Assembly: GCA_947624165.1 (NCBI GenBank)
Contig: CANQJC010000003.1
Coordinates: 37,885-101,884, forward strand
Length of the DNA: 64,000 bases
From: an uncultured Clostridia bacterium
GTDB lineage: Bacteria > Bacillota > Clostridia > UBA1381
Direction: 5' to 3'
Below the pieces are notes generated by a model. It saw only the letters and a program-made list of their open reading frames with translations. It was not told the origin of the DNA and searched no databases. The translations under genes were made by a program, and so were the position numbers. This document shows, in pieces, positions 8,949 through 17,981 of the stretch. How positions within the stretch are numbered: the stretch's first letter is position 1; every line of letters begins with the position of its first letter.

Positions 8949-8969
8949 GACGCCTTTGGGGCGTTTTTG
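8949..8969 (+). terminator. Rho-independent terminator after SRP RNA
   Basis: acgcctttggggcgttttt. Confidence 0.65.
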
Positions 8970-9009
8970 TGTATACGTTAAAATTTACTGAAAGGAGCGG
9001 GGATCTTAT

Positions 9010-10845
9010 ATGGCTCATCAGGCTATATACAGAAAATGGCGTCCGACGATTTTTGACGATATTGTCGGTCAAGGGCATATAACACAAACGCTTAAAAATC
9101 AAATCCTGAACGGCAAAATCGGTCATGCGTATCTTTTTTGCGGTACGCGCGGAACCGGCAAAACGTCATGCGCAAAAGTATTTTCACGCGCCGTGAATTG
9201 TTTAAACCCAAAGGACGGAAACCCCTGCAACGAATGCGACGTATGCCGAGGTATCATGGACGGAAGCATACTCGACGTTAAGGAAATAGACGCCGCTTCG
9301 AACAACGGCGTAGACAATATACGCGAAATACGCGACGATGTTCGTTATGTGTCCGCAAACACGAAATATACCGTATATATAATAGATGAGGTGCATATGC
9401 TCTCTTCCGGCGCGTTCAACGCTCTTCTCAAAACCCTTGAGGAGCCGCCCGAATACGTCATCTTCATATTGGCGACGACCGAAGCGCACAAGGTGCCGCA
9501 AACTATTTTGTCGCGCTGCCAGCGTTTTGACTTTAAGCGTATAAAGCCGTCTGATATCATTCTGCGCATGAAGGAGATAGCGCACGGAGACGGGCTTAAT
9601 ATATCGGACGACGCATACGAGCTTCTCGCGCGACTTGCCGACGGCTCGATGCGCGACGGTCTGAGCATACTTGAAAGAGTAGTTTCGTCATGCGGAAACA
9701 AAATAACGGCTGAAAACATCACGGACGCGCTCGGAATATCCGCCGCCGAATCGGTGTTCAAAATTACAGACTGTATCATAGACAACGACATAAACGGGAT
9801 CATATCCGTAATCGATTCGGTTCTTTCGGACGGTAAGGATTTAAAAGTATTTATGGACGCGCTCGTGCGTAATTTCCGCGATATGCTTATATGCAAGGTC
9901 ACGGACAATCCCGAAAATATGCTTGACGCGACCGCGGAAGATATGGTAAAATTGAAGTCGCTTGCTTCAAAAATGACATTCGAAAAAATTTCACATGCGG
10001 CAGCCGTTCTTTCCGACGCTATCGCCGAGGCGAAATGGATAAAGTCGCCCAGGCTGATATATGAGCTTGCGCTGATAAAAATATCACGTCCCGAATACGA
10101 CGCGTCTCCCGAAGCCCTGCTGGACAGAATCTCAACTCTTGAAAGCAAGGTCGCAAACGGTGCGGTGACCGATACGTCCTCGCTTACGGAAAGGATAAAC
10201 AAGCTCGAAGATAAAATCAAAAACGGCGTATCTGCCCCATTAGAGCCAAAAAAAGAGGACAGCACGAAGCAAACGGAAAAACCGAAGACGCCGCCGAGAC
10301 TTTACAGACCTATCCCAGGATACGAGCTTAATGCGGAAAATCCGATCGTTAAGACCGCCAAAAACTGGGATAATATATCACGCACCATGTCGTCCGGCGC
10401 GGCATATCTTATGCCTTGTCTGATGAACAGACCGATTACGATAGACGCGGACGGAATTATATTATTGTTTAAACGCGAAGAAAAAGGCGCGTACGGCATA
10501 GCGTCAAGCTTTAAAGAAAGGCTGCAAAAAGCCTTCGCGCGCGCGTCGGGTACGGATTATCTCATAAAAATCGCTTATAAAGACGAGATCGACGACGAGC
10601 TTGTTGATTTTTGGTCTTTGCCGAGCGTTAATAATGAGAACTCGGATAATAATTCCTCCGAGCCGTCCGATCCCCTTGACAGTCTGATGAAAAATTTTTC
10701 TCAGATAGTCGAGGACGCGGACGAAAGCGAATTTATCGAATATGATTCCTCGCAGGATACATTTTCACAGTCCTCCTTCGAAGAAGACGATGACAGAGAG
10801 GAATTTTTAGAGCAAAACGAACTTCCCTCAGAGGAAGAAAATTAA
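9010..10845 (+). CDS. dnaX: DNA polymerase III subunit gamma/tau
   Basis: YRKWRPTIFDDIVGQGHITQTLKNQI...GHAYLFCGTRGTGKTSCAKVFSRAVNC...CNECDVCRGI...IIDEVHMLSSGAFNALLKTLEEPP. Confidence 0.97.
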   Translation: MAHQAIYRKWRPTIFDDIVGQGHITQTLKNQILNGKIGHAYLFCGTRGTGKTSCAKVFSRAVNCLNPKDGNPCNECDVCRGIMDGSILDVKEIDAASNNGVDNIREIRDDVRYVSANTKYTVYIIDEVHMLSSGAFNALLKTLEEPPEYVIFILATTEAHKVPQTILSRCQRFDFKRIKPSDIILRMKEIAHGDGLNISDDAYELLARLADGSMRDGLSILERVVSSCGNKITAENITDALGISAAESVFKITDCIIDNDINGIISVIDSVLSDGKDLKVFMDALVRNFRDMLICKVTDNPENMLDATAEDMVKLKSLASKMTFEKISHAAAVLSDAIAEAKWIKSPRLIYELALIKISRPEYDASPEALLDRISTLESKVANGAVTDTSSLTERINKLEDKIKNGVSAPLEPKKEDSTKQTEKPKTPPRLYRPIPGYELNAENPIVKTAKNWDNISRTMSSGAAYLMPCLMNRPITIDADGIILLFKREEKGAYGIASSFKERLQKAFARASGTDYLIKIAYKDEIDDELVDFWSLPSVNNENSDNNSSEPSDPLDSLMKNFSQIVEDADESEFIEYDSSQDTFSQSSFEEDDDREEFLEQNELPSEEEN

Positions 10846-10864
10846 AAAAGAGAGGTAAAACAAA

Positions 10865-11218
10865 ATGGGAAAATACAAAGGATTCGCAGGAGCGGGTATG
10901 AACACAAACAAAAATGTGAGCAACGTCATAAAGCAGGCGCAGAAAATGCAGGAGGAAATGGAAAAGGTACAGTCTGAGCTTGAGGACAAGACGGTTGAAG
11001 CAAGCTCCGGCGGCGGCGTTGTCAATGTCGTCGTTAATGGCAAAAAGGAAATCGTTTCGTTAAAAATATCTCCCGAAGCGGTAGATCCCGACGATGTGGA
11101 AACGCTCGAAGATCTTGTTACCGTCGCCGTAAACGACGCTATAAACAAAGCCGACGAAATGATGGCTGAAGGTATGAATTCCGTTACCGGCGGAATAAAC
11201 ATTCCCGGACTTTTCTGA
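10865..11218 (+). CDS. ybaB: YbaB/EbfC family nucleoid-associated protein
   Basis: VIKQAQKMQEEMEKVQSELEDKTVEASSGGGVVNVVVNGKKEIVSLKISPEAVD; dnaX-ybaB-recR order. Confidence 0.95.
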   Translation: MGKYKGFAGAGMNTNKNVSNVIKQAQKMQEEMEKVQSELEDKTVEASSGGGVVNVVVNGKKEIVSLKISPEAVDPDDVETLEDLVTVAVNDAINKADEMMAEGMNSVTGGINIPGLF

Positions 11219-11222
11219 TATC

Positions 11223-11819
11223 ATGCACGCGGCAATAATAGAATCATTGATAGAAAAATTCGAGCAGCTCCCCGGAATAGGAAGAAAGAGCGCGGAGCGT
11301 ATTGCGTTCCACCTGCTGGAACACATGTCCAAGGACGAGGTCTCGTCAATGGCTCAATGCCTTAACGAAGCGAAGGATAAGATCCTGCTCTGCCCCGTCT
11401 GCCAAAATCTCACGGATTCCTCGCCCTGTAAAATCTGCTCGTCTCAAAAACGCGACCGTTCCGTCGTATGCGTGGTAGAAAGCCCCGAAGACGTATCGGC
11501 AATAGAAGCCACAAACGAATACAACGGTCTGTACCACGTTCTGCACGGCGCGCTGTCGCCTATGGACGGCATAACGCCCGACGACATAAAAATAAACGAA
11601 CTCCTCCTTCGTCTTTCCGACGGTAAGATCAAAGAAGTAATAATGGCGACAAATCCCACCGTAAACGGCACGGCGACCGCCGTGTATATTTCCAAGCTTC
11701 TTTCTCCGTTCGATGTGAAAGTCACTCGAATCGCGCACGGAATACCGATAGGAAGCGATCTTGAATATGCGGATAAAATTACGCTTATTAAGGCTTTGGA
11801 GGGCAGACAGCTTATGTAA
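11223..11819 (+). CDS. recR: Recombination mediator protein RecR
   Basis: IESLIEKFEQLPGIGRKSAERIAFHLL...CPVCQNLTDSSPCKICSSQKRD...; Toprim. Confidence 0.97.
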   Translation: MHAAIIESLIEKFEQLPGIGRKSAERIAFHLLEHMSKDEVSSMAQCLNEAKDKILLCPVCQNLTDSSPCKICSSQKRDRSVVCVVESPEDVSAIEATNEYNGLYHVLHGALSPMDGITPDDIKINELLLRLSDGKIKEVIMATNPTVNGTATAVYISKLLSPFDVKVTRIAHGIPIGSDLEYADKITLIKALEGRQLM

Positions 11820-11820
11820 A

Positions 11821-11856
11821 AAAATACAGCTTTTTAAAGCTGTATTTTTATTTTTT
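11821..11856. terminator. Bidirectional terminator between convergent recR and RlmL-like gene
   Basis: aaaatacagctttttaaagctgtatttttatttttt. Confidence 0.75.
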
Positions 11857-12990
11857 GGTATTCTTTGGCGGCCGCGGGGCAAAGAACTGATAAAGATCGC
11901 ACTTTATCATACCGTTGTAAAGTTTTCTTTTTTTATCGGCTCGCCGGCCAAACATCGTTTCAAAACCTTCGTCAGCGACAATTATGTAGTATGACCATTT
12001 GTCAAGACGACCGAATGTTTTGCCGATATCGGCGTAAAGCTGCCTGCATTCGTCCTTATCTCCTATACGTTCTCCGTAAGGCGGATTACATATTATCGTC
12101 CCGTACGGCATATCAAATTTTATCCCGCGCGCGTCTTGACACGAAAAACTTATCGCGTCGCCGACTCCCGCTTTCAAGGCGTTGCTTTGCGCAAGCTCGA
12201 CCGTCTCGGGATCGATATCCGAAGCGTATATTTCAAGAGGTACGTCCCGCGTAAGCGATTTTGCTTCTTCACGCGTCTCCTTTTTTATTTTGTCGCTTAT
12301 TTGTTTGAAACTGTCGCAGGCAAATTCTCTCATTATCCCGGGAGCGATATTTCTTTTCATCATAGCGGCTTCGATAGGTATAGTCCCGCTGCCGCAAAAC
12401 GGGTCGCACAAAGGCTGCTCGTACCTCCATCGGCTTATATCCGCCATCGCGGCGGCAAGCGTTTCCTTGATAGGCGCGATATTGGATATCCTGCGGTATC
12501 CGCGTTTGTGAAGTCCGTCACCCGACGTGTCTATCATGATAGTCGCCTTATCCTTAAAAATCGAAAACTGAATTTTATACTGTGTCTCCTCCTCGGGAAG
12601 CCACGATATGCCGTACACGGACATAAGCTTATCCGCGACGGCTTTTTTTATGATCGCCTGACAGTCTCGCACGCTTGCGAGCTTGGATTTCAATGAATAC
12701 CCCTTTACGGGGAACGCGTCGTTCCTGCCAATTAAACGCTGCCACTCGACCGCCTTTGTTCCTTCGAAGAGGTCGTCAAAGGACGCGGCGGTAAACTCAG
12801 CCATTTTCACCAGTACGCGTTCTCCCGTTCTGATCCATAAATTCGCGCGGTATACCGCTTCCCAGTCGCCCGTAAACGTAACGCGCCCGTCCTCAACGGA
12901 GGTCGTTTCATAGCCTAATCTTCTCACTTCACGCGCCGTCGGCGATTCAAGCCCGAAAAGCGTTGTGATTACAATCTCTAATTTTTCCAT
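11848..12990 (-). CDS. THUMP domain class I SAM-dependent RNA methyltransferase (RlmL/YpsC-like)
   Basis: DPFCGSGTIPIEAAMMKRNIAPG...IICNPPYGERIGD; N-terminal THUMP region. Confidence 0.92.
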   Translation of the reverse strand: MEKLEIVITTLFGLESPTAREVRRLGYETTSVEDGRVTFTGDWEAVYRANLWIRTGERVLVKMAEFTAASFDDLFEGTKAVEWQRLIGRNDAFPVKGYSLKSKLASVRDCQAIIKKAVADKLMSVYGISWLPEEETQYKIQFSIFKDKATIMIDTSGDGLHKRGYRRISNIAPIKETLAAAMADISRWRYEQPLCDPFCGSGTIPIEAAMMKRNIAPGIMREFACDSFKQISDKIKKETREEAKSLTRDVPLEIYASDIDPETVELAQSNALKAGVGDAISFSCQDARGIKFDMPYGTIICNPPYGERIGDKDECRQLYADIGKTFGRLDKWSYYIIVADEGFETMFGRRADKKRKLYNGMIKCDLYQFFAPRPPKNTKK

Positions 12991-15229
12991 AATTATTTTT
13001 CTTTCTTGAATATCTCTTATATTTTTTACGTTTTGAACCGCGAACGGTCTTTGCTTTTACGGTTTTCCCATTGTCTCTGACATCATTATAATCTTTTTTT
13101 AATATAAATTCAAGCTGTCCGAGCGGTATATCGCATTTTACAAGTACCGCTTGCACTCGGTCGCCCATTGAAAACGTATTTCCTTTTCTTCTTCCGATAA
13201 TTGCAAGTAAATTTTCGTCGTACTCGTAAGAGTCATGCGCCATATTTTCTATTTTAATAAGCCCTTCGACCGAATTATCAAGCTCAACGAACATACCGAA
13301 GCTTGTTACGTTTGTTACAACAGCGTCAAATTCCGTACCGATGAACGCGCTCATATACGCAGCTTTCATCACGTCATCCGCAGCGCGTTCCGTATTCTCG
13401 GCGTTGATTTCGCGCTCAGACGACATTTTCCCCGCAGCCGCCGTGAATCCCTGTAACGTGCGGCGTCTTTTGGCCGTGAGCTTACCGTCCGCGAATTCCT
13501 TAAGAATACGATGAACAGCCAAATCGGGATAACGCCGTATCGGAGAAGTGAAGTGACAGTAATACTGCGCACCAAGACCGTAGTGACCGAGATTTCGCTC
13601 GCTGTATCCCGCTTTCATCATGGAACGTAAAACAGCGTCGGAGACTACCCGTTCCTGCGGCGTACCCTCGGCGTTCGATACAACGCGGCGCAACTCCTCG
13701 GAAGGCACGGACGCGTCGTTTTTTTCATTTATTATGACCTCGTCTCCGAAACGACGCAGCAGCTTATTCAAATGACGGATTTTTTCCGTATCGGGCGGCT
13801 CATGATTTCTGTATATAAAAGGGATCTCCGACGCAAAAGCATATTCGGCTATCGTTTCGTTTGCGGTCAGCATAAATTCCTCTATCATCTTGTTTGAAAC
13901 GCCGCGTTCCTCCTTTATTATATCTATCGGATCGCCGTCGGGCGACACAATTATTTTACTTTCGGGGAAATCGAACTGTACACATCCCCTTTTTAATCGT
14001 TTCTCACGCAGTATTTCCGCAAGCTTTTCCATAAGACGAAGCGTCGGCACAAGCTCTGCATATTCCGCGCAAAGCTTAACGTCGTTGTCGGACAATATTT
14101 TATTTACATTATTATATGTCATTCGATACGACGAGCAAATCACAGATTTTACAAGCCTGTGATTTACAACGTTTCCGTCCGTCGATATTTCCGTAAACAA
14201 GGACATCGCAAGCCTGTCTTCGTTCGGATTGAGACTGCAAATCCCGTTGGAAAGCCTCTCGGGAAGCATGGGAATAACGCGGTCGGCAAGATATACGCTC
14301 GTTCCGCGTTCAAACGCCTCCGAATCAAGCGCGGAGCCTTCGCGCACGTACTCGCTTACGTCCGCTATATGCACGCCGAGCAGGTAGGAGCCGTTATTAA
14401 GACGCTTAAGAGATACGGCATCGTCAAAATCGCGCGCGTCGTCTCCGTCGATCGTAAATATAAGCTCGTCCCTCAGATCCTCCCTGTCGGCAAGCTGTTT
14501 CAAATCAATTTTATATTCGATTTCGTTGGCTTCCCGAAGCGTTTGTTCGTCAAAATCACGTTTTATTCCGTTTGATATCAGAAGTGCTTCAACAATACTT
14601 TTAAGCGATGATTCATTACCGAGCACGCTTACGATCCTGCCGTAAAATTTACCGTCGCCGTCATGAGAAACGATATTCATCGCCGCCCTGTCTCCTATCG
14701 AGACGTTCATCGCGTCGCTGCGTTTGATAAGAAACTTTGCGTATATGCGTCTGTTGTCGGGGCGAAGATAAAAATATCCGTTTCTTTCCGAATAAATTAC
14801 TCCTGTGATCGTTTTATATCCCCGTTTGATAACCTCCGTTACGCGCGCCTCCTTATGCCGCGTATCGACGCACCCCCTGCGGCGAATATATAAACGCGCC
14901 CTTACGGTGTCGCCGTCAAGAGCGTCGAGCATATCGTCGCCGTTTACAAAAACGTCCTCTCCGCCGTTTTCTCGTATTATAAAACCGAAATAACCCTTCG
15001 CGCTGCATTCAAGTCTGCCGGTCACATACTCTCCGTCCGAACGCACGGGAGCAAATCTGTTTCTTTTTCTTTTGACGATCTTGCCTTGTGCGCAAAGCGT
15101 GTTTAATATACTTTCAAGCTCGCTTCGCTCGTTTTTCGGCACGTCGAGCACCGTCATAAGCTCTTCTGTTTTTAAAGGGACATAACCGTCTGAATTTATA
15201 AATGCGAGTATTCGTTCTTTTCTGTCCAT
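12947..15229 (-). CDS. rnr: Ribonuclease R
   Basis: FTIDGDDARDFDDAVSLKRLNNGSYLLGVHIADVSEYV...HYGLGAQYYCHFTSPIRRYPDLAVHRILKEF; S1 and basic C-terminal tail. Confidence 0.96.
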   Translation of the reverse strand: MDRKERILAFINSDGYVPLKTEELMTVLDVPKNERSELESILNTLCAQGKIVKRKRNRFAPVRSDGEYVTGRLECSAKGYFGFIIRENGGEDVFVNGDDMLDALDGDTVRARLYIRRRGCVDTRHKEARVTEVIKRGYKTITGVIYSERNGYFYLRPDNRRIYAKFLIKRSDAMNVSIGDRAAMNIVSHDGDGKFYGRIVSVLGNESSLKSIVEALLISNGIKRDFDEQTLREANEIEYKIDLKQLADREDLRDELIFTIDGDDARDFDDAVSLKRLNNGSYLLGVHIADVSEYVREGSALDSEAFERGTSVYLADRVIPMLPERLSNGICSLNPNEDRLAMSLFTEISTDGNVVNHRLVKSVICSSYRMTYNNVNKILSDNDVKLCAEYAELVPTLRLMEKLAEILREKRLKRGCVQFDFPESKIIVSPDGDPIDIIKEERGVSNKMIEEFMLTANETIAEYAFASEIPFIYRNHEPPDTEKIRHLNKLLRRFGDEVIINEKNDASVPSEELRRVVSNAEGTPQERVVSDAVLRSMMKAGYSERNLGHYGLGAQYYCHFTSPIRRYPDLAVHRILKEFADGKLTAKRRRTLQGFTAAAGKMSSEREINAENTERAADDVMKAAYMSAFIGTEFDAVVTNVTSFGMFVELDNSVEGLIKIENMAHDSYEYDENLLAIIGRRKGNTFSMGDRVQAVLVKCDIPLGQLEFILKKDYNDVRDNGKTVKAKTVRGSKRKKYKRYSRKKNNYGKIRDCNHNAFRA

Positions 15230-15416
15230 ATAATTCTCCCGTTTATTTATATCTCAAACTATATTTTATAGAAAATATACGATATGTCAAGACTAAATTT
15301 AAACCTATGTCCGAAGACGACATTATCCAATAATTTTATGTATGTATGATATGTAGAAAATCGTCAAATAATCAGAAATGTAATATTTTTGTTACATTAT
15401 AGTAATATAAAGACTA

Positions 15417-15445
15417 TTGACGAACGGCAAATATAGAGTTATAAT
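15417..15445 (+). promoter_or_regulatory. Sigma-A-type promoter for secDF
   Basis: TTGACG - 17 bp - TATAAT. Confidence 0.65.
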
Positions 15446-15500
15446 AGCTTTATGTTATTTTAAACTGGGTTTTTTATGAAATAAACCAGTAAAGAAAGGA

Positions 15501-16808
15501 ATGGATACGCTAATGAGAAAAAAGAGTATCGTTACTCTTTGTTTCGTAGTCGCGCTTGCCATTATCCTAAACTATGTTGCCTTTATAGGCTTCAATATAG
15601 CAGGATTCTCGTATGACGGCGCGCTCGGAGAAAAGGGTATCAAAAAGGGTATCGACCTTGCCGGAGGTTCGGTTATTACGTTCCAGGCACAGACCGATTC
15701 ACCCACGGACGACCAGATGAAGGTCGTTGAATCAATCTTCCAGACACGTATGACCAACGCGGGATACACCGAAGCACGTATATCGCAGGGCGAGTCTGGA
15801 AAAATCACTGTTGAAATACCTTCAGTGACGAACACGGACGAGGCGGCTAATCTGCTCGGTAATGTGGCAAAGCTGACCTTTAACGACGCTGACGGAAATC
15901 CTGTTCTTGACGGAGCAACGGATATTAAGGACGCGTCGTATCAGTACGGCCCCGTTGAACAGAACGGTCCGTCGATTCCTTACGTTAAGGTAGAGTTTAA
16001 CACGGAAGCGAGAGAGAAATTCGCGCAGGCAACAAAAGCCGCTGCCGCACGCGCGTCGGAAGGCAAAAACTACATCTCTATCCAGATGGACGGAGAAGAG
16101 GTTTCAAGTCCGTCGGTTTCCGAGGAGATCAATTCCGATTCATGTGTTATTTCGGGAAGCTTTACTCCCCAGACAGCCGAAACGCTTGCTAACCAAATAA
16201 AATCGGGTCAGCTCCCGTTTGACCTGTCGGTTGCGTCCAAGGACACCGTAGGCGCGGAGCTTGGTCCGAACGCATTGAAGTCAAGCCTTATAGCGGCTGC
16301 TATCGGTATTATCCTGATAATGATCTTCATGGTAATTATGTACAGAATACCCGGACTTATTGCCGACATATCGCTTCTTATTTATGTCGGACTTATAGGA
16401 CTTGCTATGGGCGCGTTCCATGTAAATCTCAGTCTTTCGGGTATCGCCGGTATCGTCCTATCCATAGGTATGGCGGTCGATGCTGACTGTATTATATTTG
16501 AAAGAATGAAGGAGGAGCTGCGTCTCGGCAAGACGATCAGAGCGTCTGTAATGTCGGGCTTTGACAAGGCGTTCTCCGCGATTCTCGACTCGAACGTAAC
16601 CACCATCATCACCTGTATTGTTCTTTACATCTCAGGTATCGGTACGGTTACGGGCTTTGCAACAACGCTTGGCATAGGCGTTATTCTGAGTATGTTCACG
16701 GCTATCGTTATCACTAAGTTCCTCTTGAAGCAGCTTATCGGTATCGGTATCGAGAAAAGAAGCCTGTTCTATAATACAAAGGCAAACAAAGGAGGTGCGG
16801 AAGCATAA
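15501..16808 (+). CDS. secD: Protein translocase subunit SecD
   Basis: GIDLAGGSVITFQAQ...; C-terminal six-TM RND domain; followed by secF with a 1-nt stop/start overlap. Confidence 0.95.
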   Translation: MDTLMRKKSIVTLCFVVALAIILNYVAFIGFNIAGFSYDGALGEKGIKKGIDLAGGSVITFQAQTDSPTDDQMKVVESIFQTRMTNAGYTEARISQGESGKITVEIPSVTNTDEAANLLGNVAKLTFNDADGNPVLDGATDIKDASYQYGPVEQNGPSIPYVKVEFNTEAREKFAQATKAAAARASEGKNYISIQMDGEEVSSPSVSEEINSDSCVISGSFTPQTAETLANQIKSGQLPFDLSVASKDTVGAELGPNALKSSLIAAAIGIILIMIFMVIMYRIPGLIADISLLIYVGLIGLAMGAFHVNLSLSGIAGIVLSIGMAVDADCIIFERMKEELRLGKTIRASVMSGFDKAFSAILDSNVTTIITCIVLYISGIGTVTGFATTLGIGVILSMFTAIVITKFLLKQLIGIGIEKRSLFYNTKANKGGAEA

Positions 16809-17731
16809 TGATGAAAGAATTGACTAAAAACAGATGGAAATTCGTTCTTATCCCCGCACTGATAGTTCTTGCCGGTATAGTATTCTATATTGTTCACGGC
16901 GGATTTAACTTCGACGTTGAATTTATGGGCGGCGTAAGAATGCAGGTAAATCTTCATACCGATTTTGACAACAGCGAAATCGTCGATCTTGTACAGAAAA
17001 GCACAACGGACACAGTTTCCGCTACGGTCCAGAAGGGTTCGAACGATCAGATTGCCGTTATAAAAACTCCTCCGATAGAGGATAATGTTAAAAATGACAT
17101 TTTCAACGCGATCAAGGAAAAGTATTCCCTTGCCGACGAGGATCTGATCGGCGTATCGTCAGCGTCCGCAAGCTTCGGTCTTGAGGTACAGAGAAAAGCT
17201 CTCCTATACACGTTGCTTGCGATTATATGTATTTTAATATATATCGCAATCAGGTTTGAATGGAGAAGCGCGATAATGGCGGTACTTGCGCTTGCCATAA
17301 ACGTACTTGTTATGGCTGCCGTATACGCCGTTACCAATATTCCTATCAACACGACGTTCATCGCCGCAATGCTGACGGTTGTCGGTTATTCGATCAATAA
17401 CACGATAGTTATATTCGACAGAATACGCGAAAACCAAAAGTCCCGCAAGAAAAATGAGACGATAGCCGAAATGACGGACAGAAGCATCAAGGAAACGCTC
17501 GGTCGTACAATCAATTCTACGATCACGACGCTTATAACAATAGTTCTCATCTATTTCCTCGGCGTTTCAACCATCAAGGATTTTGCCCTTCCGCTTATCG
17601 TAGGTATTATTGCAGGTGCATATACGTCGATATTCATCGCAAGCACATTCTGGGCGGCATGGAAAGAGTCAAACATGAAGGCAAAAGCCGCTGCGGCTCA
17701 GGAAAGAAAATCGAACAAAAAGAATAAGTAA
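16808..17731 (+). CDS. secF: Protein translocase subunit SecF
   Basis: GGFNFDVEFMGGVRMQV...GYSINNTIVIFDRIREN. Confidence 0.95.
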   Translation: MMKELTKNRWKFVLIPALIVLAGIVFYIVHGGFNFDVEFMGGVRMQVNLHTDFDNSEIVDLVQKSTTDTVSATVQKGSNDQIAVIKTPPIEDNVKNDIFNAIKEKYSLADEDLIGVSSASASFGLEVQRKALLYTLLAIICILIYIAIRFEWRSAIMAVLALAINVLVMAAVYAVTNIPINTTFIAAMLTVVGYSINNTIVIFDRIRENQKSRKKNETIAEMTDRSIKETLGRTINSTITTLITIVLIYFLGVSTIKDFALPLIVGIIAGAYTSIFIASTFWAAWKESNMKAKAAAAQERKSNKKNK

Positions 17732-17746
17732 TTTACTTTATAACAA

Positions 17747-17778
17747 AACAGGCGCATAAAAATATGCGCCTGTTTTTG
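17747..17778 (+). terminator. Rho-independent terminator of secDF
   Basis: acaggcgcataaaaatatgcgcctgttttt. Confidence 0.8.
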
Positions 17779-17830
17779 TATTAAAATTCTTGACATACAC
17801 CGCGTTTTATGTTATAATGTTATGCGTTGC

Positions 17831-17918
17831 GGAGAGGTGGCCGAGTGGTCGAAGACGCAGCATTGGAAATGCTGTAACGTGAAAGCGTTCGTGGGTTCGA
17901 ATCCCATCCTCTCCTCCA
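17831..17918 (+). tRNA. tRNA-Ser (anticodon GGA), CCA encoded
   Basis: Acceptor ggagagg/cctctcc, anticodon arm cagca-ttGGAaa-tgctg, long variable arm aacg-tgaaag-cgtt, T-arm gtgggttcgaatcccat, 3' TCCA. Confidence 0.96.
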
Positions 17919-17922
17919 TTTG

Positions 17923-17961
17923 AAAAGCTTGGTTATGATCACGCATAACCAAGCTTTTTTG
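17923..17961 (+). terminator. Terminator after tRNA-Ser
   Basis: aaaagcttggttatgatcacgcataaccaagctttttt. Confidence 0.8.
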
Positions 17962-17981
17962 ATACATGTTTCAACGTATTT

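Noticed and set aside
9345-10265. 306-aa Ser-rich minus-strand ORF
   Set aside because: Antisense shadow of dnaX with typical Ser/Ile-rich artefact composition and no RBS context.
15240-15500. Possible riboswitch upstream of secD
   Set aside because: Only a normal promoter and a short leader (~50 nt) with a weak hairpin are visible; too short for a known aptamer class.
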